Program-made: the position numbers and the translations under genes
Shown: positions 41,656 through 51,270 of the stretch, in pieces
How the letters are laid out: each line of letters opens with the position of its first letter
How positions within the stretch are numbered: the stretch's first letter is position 1
The notes under the pieces: generated by a model
What the model saw: the letters and a program-made list of their open reading frames with translations, nothing else
Database searches by the model: none
Told to the model about the DNA's origin: nothing
Origin: an uncultured Christensenella sp.
GTDB lineage: Bacteria > Bacillota > Clostridia > Christensenellales > Borkfalkiaceae
DNA: 64,000 nt
Assembly (NCBI GenBank): GCA_910578065.1
Contig: CAJTPB010000001.1
Coordinates: 38,051 to 102,050, forward strand
Direction: 5' to 3'

Positions 41656-43785
41656 TTAGTTGCTTGTACGGCGCACGTCGTAAATTTTTGCGTGCGCTTT
41701 TATTTTTTTGATGAGCACTTCCACGTCTTGACGGTTGGTAAGCGAAACGGAAACTTCTACGATCGCGTCCTTGTTTTTATCGTACCTGCCGTTGATGGAA
41801 GTAATGGAAAGTTTCATTTCCGCCACGCACCCCGAAATAACGGCGAGCGCAACCCCTTGATCTTCCGCCTTTACCACAATGCCTGCTTTAAAACGAGTGT
41901 TACCGTCTTCCGAAATCCATTCGGCGGGCTGCAACCGCTCCGCCTCCGCATGAATCAAATTGGGGCAGTCTTTTCTGTGTACGACGATCCCCCTGCCCCG
42001 CGTGACAAACCCCACAATGTCGTCCCCCGGCACGGGCGAGCAGCACCCCGCAAACGATACGAGCAAATTGGTCATCCCCTTAACGGTGACCGCGCCCTGC
42101 GTGTGTCTGCCCTGTATAGAGGGCTGCACGACGGGCTGCGGCATTTCTTTACGGAAAAAATCGATCAGCTTAAACAGCACCTGATTTACCGAAACAGCGC
42201 CGTACCCGACGGAAGCGAACATTTCTTCCTGCGAACCGAACGCGAGTTTTTCCGCCACCTTTTTAAAGCTCTGTTCGTTTAACAGATCGGAAAGAGAATA
42301 ACCCTTGCGCTTTGCCCCCTCTTCGAGCATGCTTTTGCCCAGACGAACGTTATCTTCCTTCATCTCTTTCTTGTAGAAAGATTTTATCTTTGCCCGCGCG
42401 GAAGGGGATTTTACGAATTTGAGCCAATCCCACGAAGGCCCTTTCGAATTAGGCGAAGTGATAATTTCCACAACGTCGCCCACTTCGAGTTCGGAATTTA
42501 ACGGAACGATTTTGCCGTTCACCTTTGCGCCCGTACAGCGGTTCCCCACTTCCGAGTGAATGGCATACGCAAAATCGACGGGAGTCGCTTGATTGGGCAA
42601 CGAGATCACCTTTCCCTGCGGCGTGAACACAAGCAATTCGGCGCTGTATAAATCCCCTTTCAGCGTATCCATAAATTCCTTGGAATCTTTTAAGCCGCCC
42701 TGCCATTCCATAACCTCGCGCACCCATGCGATGCGCTGGTCGAGCGGGGTTTCGGTATCTCTGCTTTCTTTATACTTCCAGTGCGCCGCAATACCGTATT
42801 CCGCCGTGCGGTGCATTTCTTCGGTGCGGATTTGAATTTCGAACGGCTGCCCGAAGTTGGTAACTACCGTGGTATGCAGCGATTGATACATGTTGGGCTT
42901 GGGCGTTGCGATATAATCTTTAATCCGTCCGGGAACGGGCTTCCATTTTTTATGGATTTTACCGAACACCTCGTAACACTCGTCTACCGATCCTACGATC
43001 ACGCGAACGGCGGTCAAATCGTAAATCTCTTCAAGCGCCTTGTGCTTGGTTTTCATCTTTTTATAGATGGAATAAAAGTGCTTGGGTCTGCCGAACACTT
43101 CGCCGCGAATCCCGCATTCGGTCAAAATGTCGTTGATTTCGTTTACCACAAAATCGACGAAGTTATTGCGCTCTTCTAACTTTTGATGAATATTTTCCAC
43201 CAAATACTCGAATGCGGAAGGCTCTAAGTATTTTAAGCACAAATCTTCTAACTCGCATTTGATTTGCGAAATACCCAGTCTGCCCGCAATGGGCGCGTAG
43301 ATCCCCAACGTTTCCTTCGCCATTTTTTGCTGACGCTCTTCCGAAAGGTAATTGAGCGAGCGCATGTTATGAAGCCTATCCGCAAGTTTTATAATAATTA
43401 CGCGGATATCTTTCGCCATCGCCACAAAGATTTTACGGAAGTTTTCCGCTTCTTCCTCTTCTTGCGATTTAAACACGATTTTATCTAATTTGGTCACGCC
43501 CGAAACAAGAGTTAAAACCTCTTCCCCGAATTCGCGGCGAATATCTTCCGCCGTAAACGGCGTATCTTCGATAACGTCGTGCAGCAGCGCGCCCGCAATG
43601 GTGGCGGGATCTAAGCCCAGTTCCACCAAAATTTCGGCTACGGCGCAAGGATGAATAAAATACGGTTCGCCCGAAGCGCGCTTTTGGTTGGCGTGCGCCG
43701 CTTTGGCAAAGTCGTATGCCTTTAACAGGATCGCTCTGCCGTCGCCCGAATAGTATTCGTATATCTTCATAAGAATAGGTTCCAC
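41656..43785 (-). CDS. relA: Bifunctional (p)ppGpp synthetase/hydrolase Rel
   Basis: This 709-residue RelA/SpoT homologue has all four regions. The HD hydrolase domain (ASGEPYFIHPCAVAEIL, GALLHDVIEDTPFT) is intact, so it should degrade ppGpp. The synthetase domain follows (YDLTAVRVIVGSVDECYEVFG, KDYIATPKPNMYQSLHTTVV), then a TGS domain (VFTPQGKVISLPNQATPVDFAYAIHSEVGN) and a C-terminal ACT domain. It controls the stringent response. A GTG start is preceded by AAGGGGGA. The upstream spacer is a tandem-repeat array, in which its promoter must lie. Confidence 0.96.
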   Translation of the reverse strand: MEPILMKIYEYYSGDGRAILLKAYDFAKAAHANQKRASGEPYFIHPCAVAEILVELGLDPATIAGALLHDVIEDTPFTAEDIRREFGEEVLTLVSGVTKLDKIVFKSQEEEEAENFRKIFVAMAKDIRVIIIKLADRLHNMRSLNYLSEERQQKMAKETLGIYAPIAGRLGISQIKCELEDLCLKYLEPSAFEYLVENIHQKLEERNNFVDFVVNEINDILTECGIRGEVFGRPKHFYSIYKKMKTKHKALEEIYDLTAVRVIVGSVDECYEVFGKIHKKWKPVPGRIKDYIATPKPNMYQSLHTTVVTNFGQPFEIQIRTEEMHRTAEYGIAAHWKYKESRDTETPLDQRIAWVREVMEWQGGLKDSKEFMDTLKGDLYSAELLVFTPQGKVISLPNQATPVDFAYAIHSEVGNRCTGAKVNGKIVPLNSELEVGDVVEIITSPNSKGPSWDWLKFVKSPSARAKIKSFYKKEMKEDNVRLGKSMLEEGAKRKGYSLSDLLNEQSFKKVAEKLAFGSQEEMFASVGYGAVSVNQVLFKLIDFFRKEMPQPVVQPSIQGRHTQGAVTVKGMTNLLVSFAGCCSPVPGDDIVGFVTRGRGIVVHRKDCPNLIHAEAERLQPAEWISEDGNTRFKAGIVVKAEDQGVALAVISGCVAEMKLSITSINGRYDKNKDAIVEVSVSLTNRQDVEVLIKKIKAHAKIYDVRRTSN

Positions 43786-43800
43786 GTTATTCCCCCTTGT

Positions 43801-44215
43801 CGGTAAAATGCACGCTTATTACAGTATCAGCCGCCCGAATAAATTTTCATTGATTCCATTATTGTTTGCACGAACGCGCTTCATGTTGCTTCGCCGCTTG
43901 AATAAACTACAACTCATTGTTAATATCGTTTTGTCGGCACAAACGCTTATAATCGATTCGTTGCCTGAATGAATTCTTTTTTATCGTCGCAGTACGCTTA
44001 CTGCCATTTCGTTGCCCGAATAAATTCAACTTTTCGTTAATTTATCGGCACAGCGCGCTTCATGTTGCTTCGCCGCTTGAATAAACTACAACTCATTGTT
44101 AATATCGTTTTGCCGGCACAGCATGCTTACTGTTATTTCACCGCCGGAATCGAATCTAACTTTTCATCAATTTTACTTTGTCGGCACGAACGCTTAATAC
44201 CGTTTCATTGTTCGT
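43801..44215. repeat. Degenerate tandem repeat array between recJ and relA, 50-69 bp units
   Basis: About six to seven units start at 43871, 43940, 43990, 44051, 44119 and 44187 (plus-strand start C-A/G-A/G-ACGCTT-like). Each contains a G-CCCGAATAAATT-like stretch and ends in TCGGCA. The second and fifth units are almost identical over about 70 bases, 180 bases apart, so a larger block was duplicated recently. No coding potential is seen. The array fills the whole 434-base spacer. Confidence 0.85.
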
Positions 44216-44219
44216 TGCG

Positions 44220-46541
44220 TTATTCCCCGTCTAACAATTTTGCACAGGCGCGATAAATTTCCGAATTGGAAAGTTCCGTCTTTTTTCCGCGGATCACGCG
44301 CAAATGTCCGCCCTCGCGGGAAATCAACCCCAAGTCCTCGAATACGGCAAGCGCAAAAATCACCTCTTCTTGCGAATGGTCCGCAAGCGCGCAGGCGCGG
44401 GCGGCTTCCGCAAGCGTAGTGCCCACAAAGCGCCCTTCCGTTTTGCGGATCTCCGTAAAAACGGAAAGCAACGTTTCCCGCTCCCGCGAAAGGCGGAACA
44501 GCCTTTCATACCCGGTGATTTCGCCGTTTACGTACAGTTTGGCGTTTCCCGTACGGAAGGCTACGCAAACGGGCTTATCTAAAAACACAATATCGCGGTA
44601 TCCGCTTAAATCGCAATCGGGCAAAGGCGATACGATGACCGTATTGCACAAACTGCCCGAAGAGGGTTCGAACAAGTCCGCGCCCATTCCCTTTAACGCG
44701 GGGTAGCGATCGAGCGTTTCGCGCGCGCTTGCAACCGCGCACAGCCCGTACGCGCAACGCGCCGTGATTTGCGCGATCAGTTCGTTTAACTGCTCTGTCG
44801 TATACGATTCCGCATGCACGGGGTGAGAAGAACGCAAAGAGATCAACGACGTTTCGAAGCAGTCGTTTTCCGTTTCCGTTCCGCTTGCGCCGTCGTATAT
44901 CACCGTGCGGATAAACCCTTTCAGCGATTCTCTTCCGCGGAAGCGGGATAAATTGCATTCGAAAATCAACGATTTGTTTAAGTCGCTTTCTAACAGTCTG
45001 CGCTGCTTTGTACCGCCGAAATACATAAATTCCATGCCGCACCCCGAAACGGACAAATGGGGCGATTGGGGCTTTACCGGTTCCGCGCGCAATTTTTGCG
45101 CTTCCGCAACGAAAAGAGGGCGTCTGTTTCCCACCCCGAACGGTTCGAGCGCGTTCAGCTCTTTGGCGAGTTTCATGGGGAAAGCGCCTTGTATGCGCTC
45201 GGTCACGCACACGGCGGGAATAAACGCTTCCCGCGGGTACCGCTGCGCGATATATTCGTTTAACGCATTTTCGAGCGATTCGAATTGATCGATGCGAACG
45301 TTGATTCCCGCAGCCTGCGCATGCCCGCCGAATTCTTCGATATATTGCGCGCACCCTTTCAGCGCGTCGAAAATATTCACGCTGTCGATGCTGCGGGCGC
45401 TCCCCTTTAACATGTTTCCCTTTTTCACAAACAGAAGGGCGGGGCGGCCGTATTCTTCGGCAACGCGCGCCGCGACGATCCCCACAAACCCGGTATTCCA
45501 CCGATCGCTTACCAGCATGATCACGTTGCCGTACGCGCCCTTTTGCTTGATTTGCGCGCACGCCTGCGCGTACAGTTCGTCGCAGCAACGCTGGCGTTCG
45601 GTATTATAAGCGTTCAGCTTTACGGCAAGATCGAAAATTTCACTTTCGTCTTCCGTCGTAAACAGGCGAAGCGCGGAGCTTGCATCCCCCATTCTTCCCG
45701 CTGCGTTGATGCGCGGAGCAACGGTAAACGCAAGCGTCTGCGCGGTGACTTCCCCCGTGTTTTTACCCATCAGCGCGGTAAACGCGGGGCGCGGGGCGCG
45801 GGCGACCAACTTTAAACCTTCCGCAACGATATCGCGGTTTTCGCCCAAAAGGGGAACGCTGTCCGCCACGGTGGAAAGGGCGGCAAAATCCAAATAGGCA
45901 TGCGCCCGATCGCCGATCAGCGCCTGCGCAAGTTTAAACGCTACCCCCGCGCCGCACAAATTATCGTAAGGATAATCGTCTTGAATTTTGGGGTTGATGC
46001 AAATGCAGTCGGGAAGCGTTTCGGGCAGTTCGTGGTGATCGGTCACGATCACGTAAGCGCCCTGTTCTTTGATATATTCCACCTCTTTACGGTTGGAAAT
46101 ACCGCAGTCTACCGTTAAAAACAGATCGGGCAAAAACTCGTCGAAAATCTTATCGATCGCTTCCGTGCTCATGCCGTAGCCTTCCGTGCGCTCGGGCACG
46201 TAGACGTACGGCTCGATCCCGTATTCGCGCAGCGCGCGCGAAAGCAGCGCGCACGCGCCGATCCCGTCCGCATCGTAATCGCCGAACACCGCGACCCGCC
46301 ATTCCTCTTCGCGCGCGCGGGATAACAGCGCAACCGCTTCGCGCATGCCGCTCATAAGAAAGGGAGATAAAAACCGCTCCGCCGAAGGGTTTAAAAAGGC
46401 TTGAATCTTCTCTTCCGTATCCATTCCCCGCGCGATCAAGATCTTCGTCGCGGTAAGCGTTAAATCGAGAGAACGCGAAAGCCGTTCGGCATTTTGAAGT
46501 TGTTCGGGCGAAAATTCGTATTCGTAAACGATTTTTTTCAT
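44220..46541 (-). CDS. recJ: Single-stranded-DNA exonuclease RecJ
   Basis: The 773-residue DHH-family 5'-3' exonuclease acts in RecF-type recombination and repair. Motifs are VAVFGDYDADGIGACALL, LFLTVDCGISNRKEVE, VIVTDHHELPETLPDCICINPK (DHH), GAGVAFKLAQAL, and later DRWNTGFVGIVAARVAEEYGRPALLF and GSARSIDSVNIFDAL, GGHAQAAG. The extra C-terminal region (about 560-773) is typical of the long Clostridial form. The start at 46541 has a GGAG site and fits the family; the longer frame would begin within the secF terminator region. Confidence 0.95.
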   Translation of the reverse strand: MKKIVYEYEFSPEQLQNAERLSRSLDLTLTATKILIARGMDTEEKIQAFLNPSAERFLSPFLMSGMREAVALLSRAREEEWRVAVFGDYDADGIGACALLSRALREYGIEPYVYVPERTEGYGMSTEAIDKIFDEFLPDLFLTVDCGISNRKEVEYIKEQGAYVIVTDHHELPETLPDCICINPKIQDDYPYDNLCGAGVAFKLAQALIGDRAHAYLDFAALSTVADSVPLLGENRDIVAEGLKLVARAPRPAFTALMGKNTGEVTAQTLAFTVAPRINAAGRMGDASSALRLFTTEDESEIFDLAVKLNAYNTERQRCCDELYAQACAQIKQKGAYGNVIMLVSDRWNTGFVGIVAARVAEEYGRPALLFVKKGNMLKGSARSIDSVNIFDALKGCAQYIEEFGGHAQAAGINVRIDQFESLENALNEYIAQRYPREAFIPAVCVTERIQGAFPMKLAKELNALEPFGVGNRRPLFVAEAQKLRAEPVKPQSPHLSVSGCGMEFMYFGGTKQRRLLESDLNKSLIFECNLSRFRGRESLKGFIRTVIYDGASGTETENDCFETSLISLRSSHPVHAESYTTEQLNELIAQITARCAYGLCAVASARETLDRYPALKGMGADLFEPSSGSLCNTVIVSPLPDCDLSGYRDIVFLDKPVCVAFRTGNAKLYVNGEITGYERLFRLSRERETLLSVFTEIRKTEGRFVGTTLAEAARACALADHSQEEVIFALAVFEDLGLISREGGHLRVIRGKKTELSNSEIYRACAKLLDGE

Positions 46542-46604
46542 AACGCGCTCCGTCCGTTTGCTTTGGGCAACGATATTTTTGCTTTTCTTGCTGTAAAATA
46601 CAAA

Positions 46605-46628
46605 AAACGGCGGGGATTCCCGCCGTTT
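46605..46628 (-). terminator. Terminator of secDF
   Basis: AAACGGCGGG pairs perfectly with CCCGCCGTTT, loop of 4, followed on the minus strand by TTTGTATTTT, 12 bases past the secF stop. Confidence 0.9.
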
Positions 46629-46640
46629 CAAATAATTTTG

Positions 46641-47624
46641 TTAAAGCTCTTCCGCTTTCTTTTTTGCGCCTTCGTAACGCTTTTTCTTCGCCGTCGCCGC
46701 CACCGATTTTTTCATGTGTCCGTGAACCGCGGGTGCAAGCGCCAACGACGAGTAAGCGCCAACCGCTACGGGAATCAACGCGGGCAGGAAAAACAGTCTT
46801 ACGCCGGCAGTTGCTAGCGCGCCGAACAGCGCGAACGAAACCGCAAGCGCGCACACGATCCCGAGAATGATTTTCAGTGCCGACGCGCTCGATTCTTCCA
46901 CCGCTTCCGCTACCGTCATGCCGGCATAAGAAGGATCTTTAAAGTTTTCGCGCATCTTCATGCTCTGCACCGTCCAAAGGATCAGCGAAACCGCCGCCGC
47001 GATCGCGCCGAACAGCAAGGGCGCATACGCGTAAACGGGAATTCTGCAAATTGCGAATAGAGAAAGGGTGAACAGCGCGTCGTGCAGGCAGGCGATCAGC
47101 CCCGTAACGCCGTTTACGACGCCGAAGCGTACCCCGAGGTATACCAGCGCGACAACGCAACCCACCGCAACGGCGATCGCGCCCCGCCAGTTTGCTTCGG
47201 TAAACGCGCGGTTTTCCGTTTTATGAACGGTAACAAAGGTATCGGCATCGGCATAAATGCCCTCTTGCGCGTTCAGCGCGGCGGCAACCGCCTCTTCCGC
47301 TTTGGCAAGCGCTTCGTCGGAAGCACTTGCTTCGAACGTATATTCGAGTACGCCGCCCCCCGTTACTTCGTATTTCTGTTTCTGTTTTACCGTTAAACCG
47401 TTTTGCGCAAAGGTATCTTCGCACAGTTTTTGCAATTCTTCTTCCGTGTTTTCGCCGATGGTGATCACGGTATCGTACGTCACTTCGAACCGCTTGGCGG
47501 CAGGAAATTCCGTTTGCATGTTAAACCCGAACAGGCAGTACAGGATGATCCCCGCAATGATCACCGCCGAAGAGATCGCAAGCCAAACGGGCATCAATTT
47601 TACGGAATGAAAACGTTTATTCAT
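46641..47624 (-). CDS. secF: Protein translocase subunit SecF
   Basis: The 327-residue SecF has six membrane spans with a large extracytoplasmic loop after span 1, and the family region EANWRGAIAVAVGCVVALVYLGVRFGVVNGVTGLIACLHDALFTLSLF. SecD and SecF use the proton gradient to aid the late steps of protein export. The usual FxSIG-type start motifs of the loop are weakly conserved. The C-terminal tail is Lys/Ala-rich (KKSVAATAKKKRYEGAKKKAEEL). It overlaps secD by 8 bases. Confidence 0.92.
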   Translation of the reverse strand: MNKRFHSVKLMPVWLAISSAVIIAGIILYCLFGFNMQTEFPAAKRFEVTYDTVITIGENTEEELQKLCEDTFAQNGLTVKQKQKYEVTGGGVLEYTFEASASDEALAKAEEAVAAALNAQEGIYADADTFVTVHKTENRAFTEANWRGAIAVAVGCVVALVYLGVRFGVVNGVTGLIACLHDALFTLSLFAICRIPVYAYAPLLFGAIAAAVSLILWTVQSMKMRENFKDPSYAGMTVAEAVEESSASALKIILGIVCALAVSFALFGALATAGVRLFFLPALIPVAVGAYSSLALAPAVHGHMKKSVAATAKKKRYEGAKKKAEEL

Positions 47625-49074
47625 CGTCGTCTTCCTCCTCGTGTTTAAAGTTACAGAACTTATCCTTGCGCTTTGCGAACGTCATAGTGATCGCCCAAAT
47701 AAAGCGGGTAACGACAAGCGTGCATACGCCGGAAAGCACCGTTCCGATTCCGAATACGAACGCGAACGTCTGCAATTCGGTAAGCGCGATCGCATACGTT
47801 AAAAACGCAACAACGGCAAGAATCACATGTAAGTCGATTAAATGACGGATACACTTGCCGTACCCCGTTTTTACCGAAGAGGTCATCGTTTTGCCGAGCG
47901 CGTATTCCTTTTTCACATACTCGAACGCAACCGCGTTGCTAACGCACAGCAAAACGGAAGTAAGCAAAACCGCCGCAACCGTTCCCACGCTTAAATGCAG
48001 GAAAGGAATAAAGGCAAGACACATAATCATACATAACCAATAGGTAAGGTATCCGTACAAGTGCGCGACGCCCAAACCGCGATAGCGCACAAAGAAGTAA
48101 ACGAGCATTGCAAGGAAGAGCACGCCGAACGAAATGTAAAGGAACAGCGCGGTATTTTCCCCGAAAACGGACTGATAGGTAAGCACGGCGCCCGCAGTAA
48201 GATCGAGTTCGGAAACGGTGCCGTGAAGCGCCTTTTCGATGACGATCGCGATCGCTTCCGCCGATTCCTTCGTATAGCTTCCGCTGATGAACAACGAATC
48301 TTGATCGATCTGCTGGGATACGCTTAAATTGATCACCGTATTATCGCCGACCAGCACATACAAGGTCGATTTGTTTTCCGCCGCGCCCGCCGTCGCGTTT
48401 TTAATCAGTTCTCTGCCCTCTTTGGTAAAGTCGACGACCACATAAGCGGTATCTTGCGCATAACGGGAATACGCGCCTTTGATGTAATCGTTTACCGAAC
48501 GGCTTGCGGTGTTTTCGATGATCTTATCCGATTCCGTGCCGTATGCAACGGAAACTTCCCCCGCGTAGGCGAACGCGCCGAAGATAAGCGAAGGCGATTC
48601 GGTTACGGCAGGCAAAGTCGCGCGAATGGTGTAATCGTCGCTTACTTCCAACCGCGTACCGATCAGGTGCTTTGCTTCGAACCGTTCTTCCAGCGCCTTA
48701 ACCGTGTTTGCGAACGAAGTTTTAAACGCTTCGGAAACCGCTTCTTCCTTTTCGTCTAACACGATTTCTTTTTCAAGATAAATCGCGCCGTTGGCATGGG
48801 AAGCGTAACGCGCGCGGTATTTTTGTTCCGCTTGCGTATCGGTGCCGTATGCCGCGGCGTTGTTTTCGAATTCCTCCGCCGAAATTACCCCCTCGGGATA
48901 ATATACGGTCGTATATCCTCCGCCGATCGCGGAATCTTTTTTGATAACGTCGACAAAAGAATGGTATTCCTTAACCGAATTGGGTATGGGGAAAGATACC
49001 GTACTTGCCACGCATAAAACGGCGATCAAGATCGTGATCAAGACCAAAAAAACCGCCGATTTCTTCTTGCCCAT
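47617..49074 (-). CDS. secD: Protein translocase subunit SecD
   Basis: The 485-residue SecD has span 1 at residues 8-28, a long extracytoplasmic domain with the P1-type folds (residues 30-300) and five C-terminal spans. The recognisable SecD pattern is VLTYQSVFGENTALFLYISFGVLFLAMLVYFFVRYRGLGVAHLYGYLTYW. The region that usually reads FG.ASGPIRG is divergent, so conservation is weaker than in model species. A strong promoter lies 70 bases upstream. It is the first gene of a two-gene operon. Confidence 0.88.
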   Translation of the reverse strand: MGKKKSAVFLVLITILIAVLCVASTVSFPIPNSVKEYHSFVDVIKKDSAIGGGYTTVYYPEGVISAEEFENNAAAYGTDTQAEQKYRARYASHANGAIYLEKEIVLDEKEEAVSEAFKTSFANTVKALEERFEAKHLIGTRLEVSDDYTIRATLPAVTESPSLIFGAFAYAGEVSVAYGTESDKIIENTASRSVNDYIKGAYSRYAQDTAYVVVDFTKEGRELIKNATAGAAENKSTLYVLVGDNTVINLSVSQQIDQDSLFISGSYTKESAEAIAIVIEKALHGTVSELDLTAGAVLTYQSVFGENTALFLYISFGVLFLAMLVYFFVRYRGLGVAHLYGYLTYWLCMIMCLAFIPFLHLSVGTVAAVLLTSVLLCVSNAVAFEYVKKEYALGKTMTSSVKTGYGKCIRHLIDLHVILAVVAFLTYAIALTELQTFAFVFGIGTVLSGVCTLVVTRFIWAITMTFAKRKDKFCNFKHEEEDDDE

Positions 49075-49146
49075 CGTTGCCTCCTGTGCCCGAATAAAAC
49101 TTTTCCCCTTATTTCTAACGCTGATGCGGAAAAGTTCGCTTTTTTC

Positions 49147-49175
49147 ATTATATCCGAATTGCCCGCGCCCGTCAA
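49147..49175 (-). promoter_or_regulatory. Promoter of secDF
   Basis: Minus strand: TTGACG (49170-49175), 17-base spacer, TATAAT (49147-49152). The region 49160-49250 also contains two GC-rich copies of a GCCGAAAC-GC-CGG-like block, one of them just after scfB. Confidence 0.85.
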
Positions 49176-49247
49176 GCCGAAACGCGGCGCATTTTTATTT
49201 TTTTGCGATTTTTCTTGCGCCCGCGCAGCCGAAACCGCATGCGGCGT

Positions 49248-50570
49248 TCAGTTTTTCGCCTGCTCGCCTTCCCTTGCCTTGCGCCGCGCGAGAATGTGCA
49301 TAGCGCATTCGATGCGCTTTTTCATCATGGCGCACGTCATTTCGTACGGCTCGTCGATATCGCCGTTGTAGTGATAATTATTTGCGTTGCAGCCGCCCGA
49401 ACAGATAAATTTCGCAAAGCAATCGCCGCACTTTTTGCGCGTAAACAGGCAAGACGTTGCAAATTTTTCGCGCATTTTTTGATCGGTGATCCCTTCGAAC
49501 ACGCTGCCCATGCGCCATTTCGCATCCCCCGCGAATTGGTGGCAGGGGTAGATATCGCCGTTCGGCACGACCGAAAAATATTCGTTCCCCGCCCCGCAAG
49601 CCGAAACGCGCTTGCTTAAACAGGGTCCACCCTCTAAATCGATATTAAAGTGGAAAAAGTGAAAGCCGTTGCCTTCTTCTTCGCGCTTGATATATTCTTC
49701 GCACAGCCTTTCGTATTCCTTTTCGATCGCGGGAAGATGTTCTTCCCTTATCTGCAAATCGGGAATATCCGTTACGACGGGCTCCATCGAAAGGGAATCG
49801 AATCCGCTGTCGGTAAGAAAGAGCACGTCTTTTGCGAAATCGAGATTTTTTGCCGTAAACGTGCCGCGCACGTAATAATGCTTGTCCCCGCGCGATTTTA
49901 CGAATTTTTTGATTTTTTCGATCACCGCGTCGAAGCTGCCTTTGCCGCTTACCGTTTTGCGCACTTCGTCGTGCACCTCTTTGCGCCCGTCGAGGGAGAG
50001 CACTACGTTTTCCATCTCTTCGTTGAAAAAGGCGATCGCTTCGTCGTCGAGTAAAAGCCCGTTCGTCGTTGTGGTAAATAAAAAGCGCTTGCCTAACTTT
50101 TTCCCCTCTTCCTTGGCGTAGTAAACGGTTTGTTTGACGACTTCGAAATTCATAAGCGGTTCGCCGCCGAAAAAGTCTACTTCCAACACCTTTCTGTTGC
50201 CGCTGTTGCGTAGCAAAAAGTCGATCGCCGCTTTCGCCGTGGAAAGGCTCATCATTTCGCGCGCGTTGTGATAGGCGCCTTCGTCTGCAAAGCAGTAACG
50301 GCAGCGCAGGTTGCAATCGTGGCAGATATGCAAACACAACGCCTTTACCTCGTTACTCTTTAAGGGGTACGTTTTGACCTCTTCCGCAAACAGCAAATTC
50401 TGCTCTTTCAGCGCGTTGACGTCCGTTAAAATTTCTTTTAACTCTTCGTCGGTAAAAGAAAGCACGTTCCCCTTTAAGTATTCCGCCGTTTTGCCGTCGC
50501 ACTCGTGAAGGGAACCGCTTCCCGTGTCGTATATATAATGTTTTTCGTGATATTCAAATACGTGAACCAT
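49248..50570 (-). CDS. scfB: Radical SAM maturase of the SCIFF peptide
   Basis: The 440-residue SPASM-type radical SAM enzyme introduces Cys-to-Thr-type thioether links in the SCIFF peptide. The radical-SAM cluster motif is CNLRCRYC (Cys86, Cys90, Cys93). An N-terminal peptide-recognition region precedes it, and the C-terminal SPASM/twitch cysteines follow (CGAGNEYFSVVPNGDIYPCHQF ... CLFTRKKCGDCFAKFICSGGC). The precursor gene scfA lies 100 bases upstream. Known enzymes form sactionine-like or ranthipeptide (Cys to non-alpha carbon) bonds. This pair is near-universal in Clostridia, with unknown biological role. Confidence 0.95.
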   Translation of the reverse strand: MVHVFEYHEKHYIYDTGSGSLHECDGKTAEYLKGNVLSFTDEELKEILTDVNALKEQNLLFAEEVKTYPLKSNEVKALCLHICHDCNLRCRYCFADEGAYHNAREMMSLSTAKAAIDFLLRNSGNRKVLEVDFFGGEPLMNFEVVKQTVYYAKEEGKKLGKRFLFTTTTNGLLLDDEAIAFFNEEMENVVLSLDGRKEVHDEVRKTVSGKGSFDAVIEKIKKFVKSRGDKHYYVRGTFTAKNLDFAKDVLFLTDSGFDSLSMEPVVTDIPDLQIREEHLPAIEKEYERLCEEYIKREEEGNGFHFFHFNIDLEGGPCLSKRVSACGAGNEYFSVVPNGDIYPCHQFAGDAKWRMGSVFEGITDQKMREKFATSCLFTRKKCGDCFAKFICSGGCNANNYHYNGDIDEPYEMTCAMMKKRIECAMHILARRKAREGEQAKN

Positions 50571-50622
50571 ACTGCTATGCGGATATCCGCCCTCGCTTAT
50601 TTCCGCCGCAAACGGAAAGCAA

Positions 50623-50645
50623 GGAGCAACGAAAACCGCTGCTCC
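50623..50645 (-). promoter_or_regulatory. Hairpin between scfA and scfB
   Basis: GGAGCA pairs with TGCTCC around an 11-base loop, without a strong U-run. It may partly terminate transcription or shield the scfA mRNA, so that more peptide than maturase is made. Confidence 0.4.
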
Positions 50646-50672
50646 CTGATTCTGTCCGGCATTGAAAACGTT

Positions 50673-50825
50673 TTATTTTCTTTCGATTTTCTGTTCTCTC
50701 GTAACGCGTTCGCACGATTGATTGCCTACCGTGCAGCTTGTTTTGCAAGCGGATTGGCAAGTGCTTCTGCATTCTCCGCAGCCGGTAATCTTTTTTTCGG
50801 CGGGCTTCGAAATCGTCTTGATCAT
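50673..50825 (-). CDS. scfA: SCIFF peptide (six cysteines in forty-five) precursor
   Basis: This 50-residue ribosomal peptide starts MIKTISKPAEKK and carries the near-invariant SCIFF core CGECRSTCQSACKTSC followed by TVGNQSCE, six cysteines in all. The ATG at 50825 has a GGGAGA site; the frame extends upstream but without homology. The neighbours are a TIGR04086-type membrane protein upstream and the maturase scfB downstream, the standard Clostridial arrangement. The tail after the last Cys (RVTREQKIERK) is a little longer and more basic than typical. Confidence 0.95.
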   Translation of the reverse strand: MIKTISKPAEKKITGCGECRSTCQSACKTSCTVGNQSCERVTREQKIERK

Positions 50826-50889
50826 AACTGTATCTCCCGTTCTTTTTTTGATATTATACAACGGAATATTTAAAAACGCAACTATTTTT

Positions 50890-51270
50890 TTATTCTTTCC
50901 GAAGATTCGCGCCCAAAATACCGCCCGCGCCCCCCATAACCGCGCAAACGACGAGTTCCAAAAGATACAGCGCGGTCAAATGAATACCTCCGCCGATCGC
51001 GCCGAACAACAGCATGGTAATAAGGCATGCGACGATTCCCGCCGCCATTCCCTTCCATACGGCACGCTCTTTCCGAATGCACAAAACGCAAAACAGAAAA
51101 CAGCCCAAACACTTAATCCCCCAATTGACGCAGGCGATCACCACATACGAGGGCGTGAACGCCTTTATAAATACCGCAAACAGCGCTTCCGCCAAAAGAC
51201 AGAACGCCGTGCACAACAGCGCCGCCTTTAACGTTTGTCCGACCGCGCGCCCGAAAAATCCCTGTTCCAT
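50890..51270 (-). CDS. TIGR04086-family membrane protein
   Basis: The 126-residue protein has four hydrophobic spans (residues 15-35, 43-65, 72-94 and 98-120) with glycine-rich ends (LFGAIGGGIHLTALYLLELVVCAVMGGAGGILGANL). It matches the family regularly found next to SCIFF genes; its function is unknown, and a role in export or sensing of the mature peptide is only a suggestion from context. Its ribosome site (GCGGAGG) is located in the 3' arm of a long hairpin, directly followed by seven T and the ATG. Confidence 0.85.
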   Translation of the reverse strand: MEQGFFGRAVGQTLKAALLCTAFCLLAEALFAVFIKAFTPSYVVIACVNWGIKCLGCFLFCVLCIRKERAVWKGMAAGIVACLITMLLFGAIGGGIHLTALYLLELVVCAVMGGAGGILGANLRKE

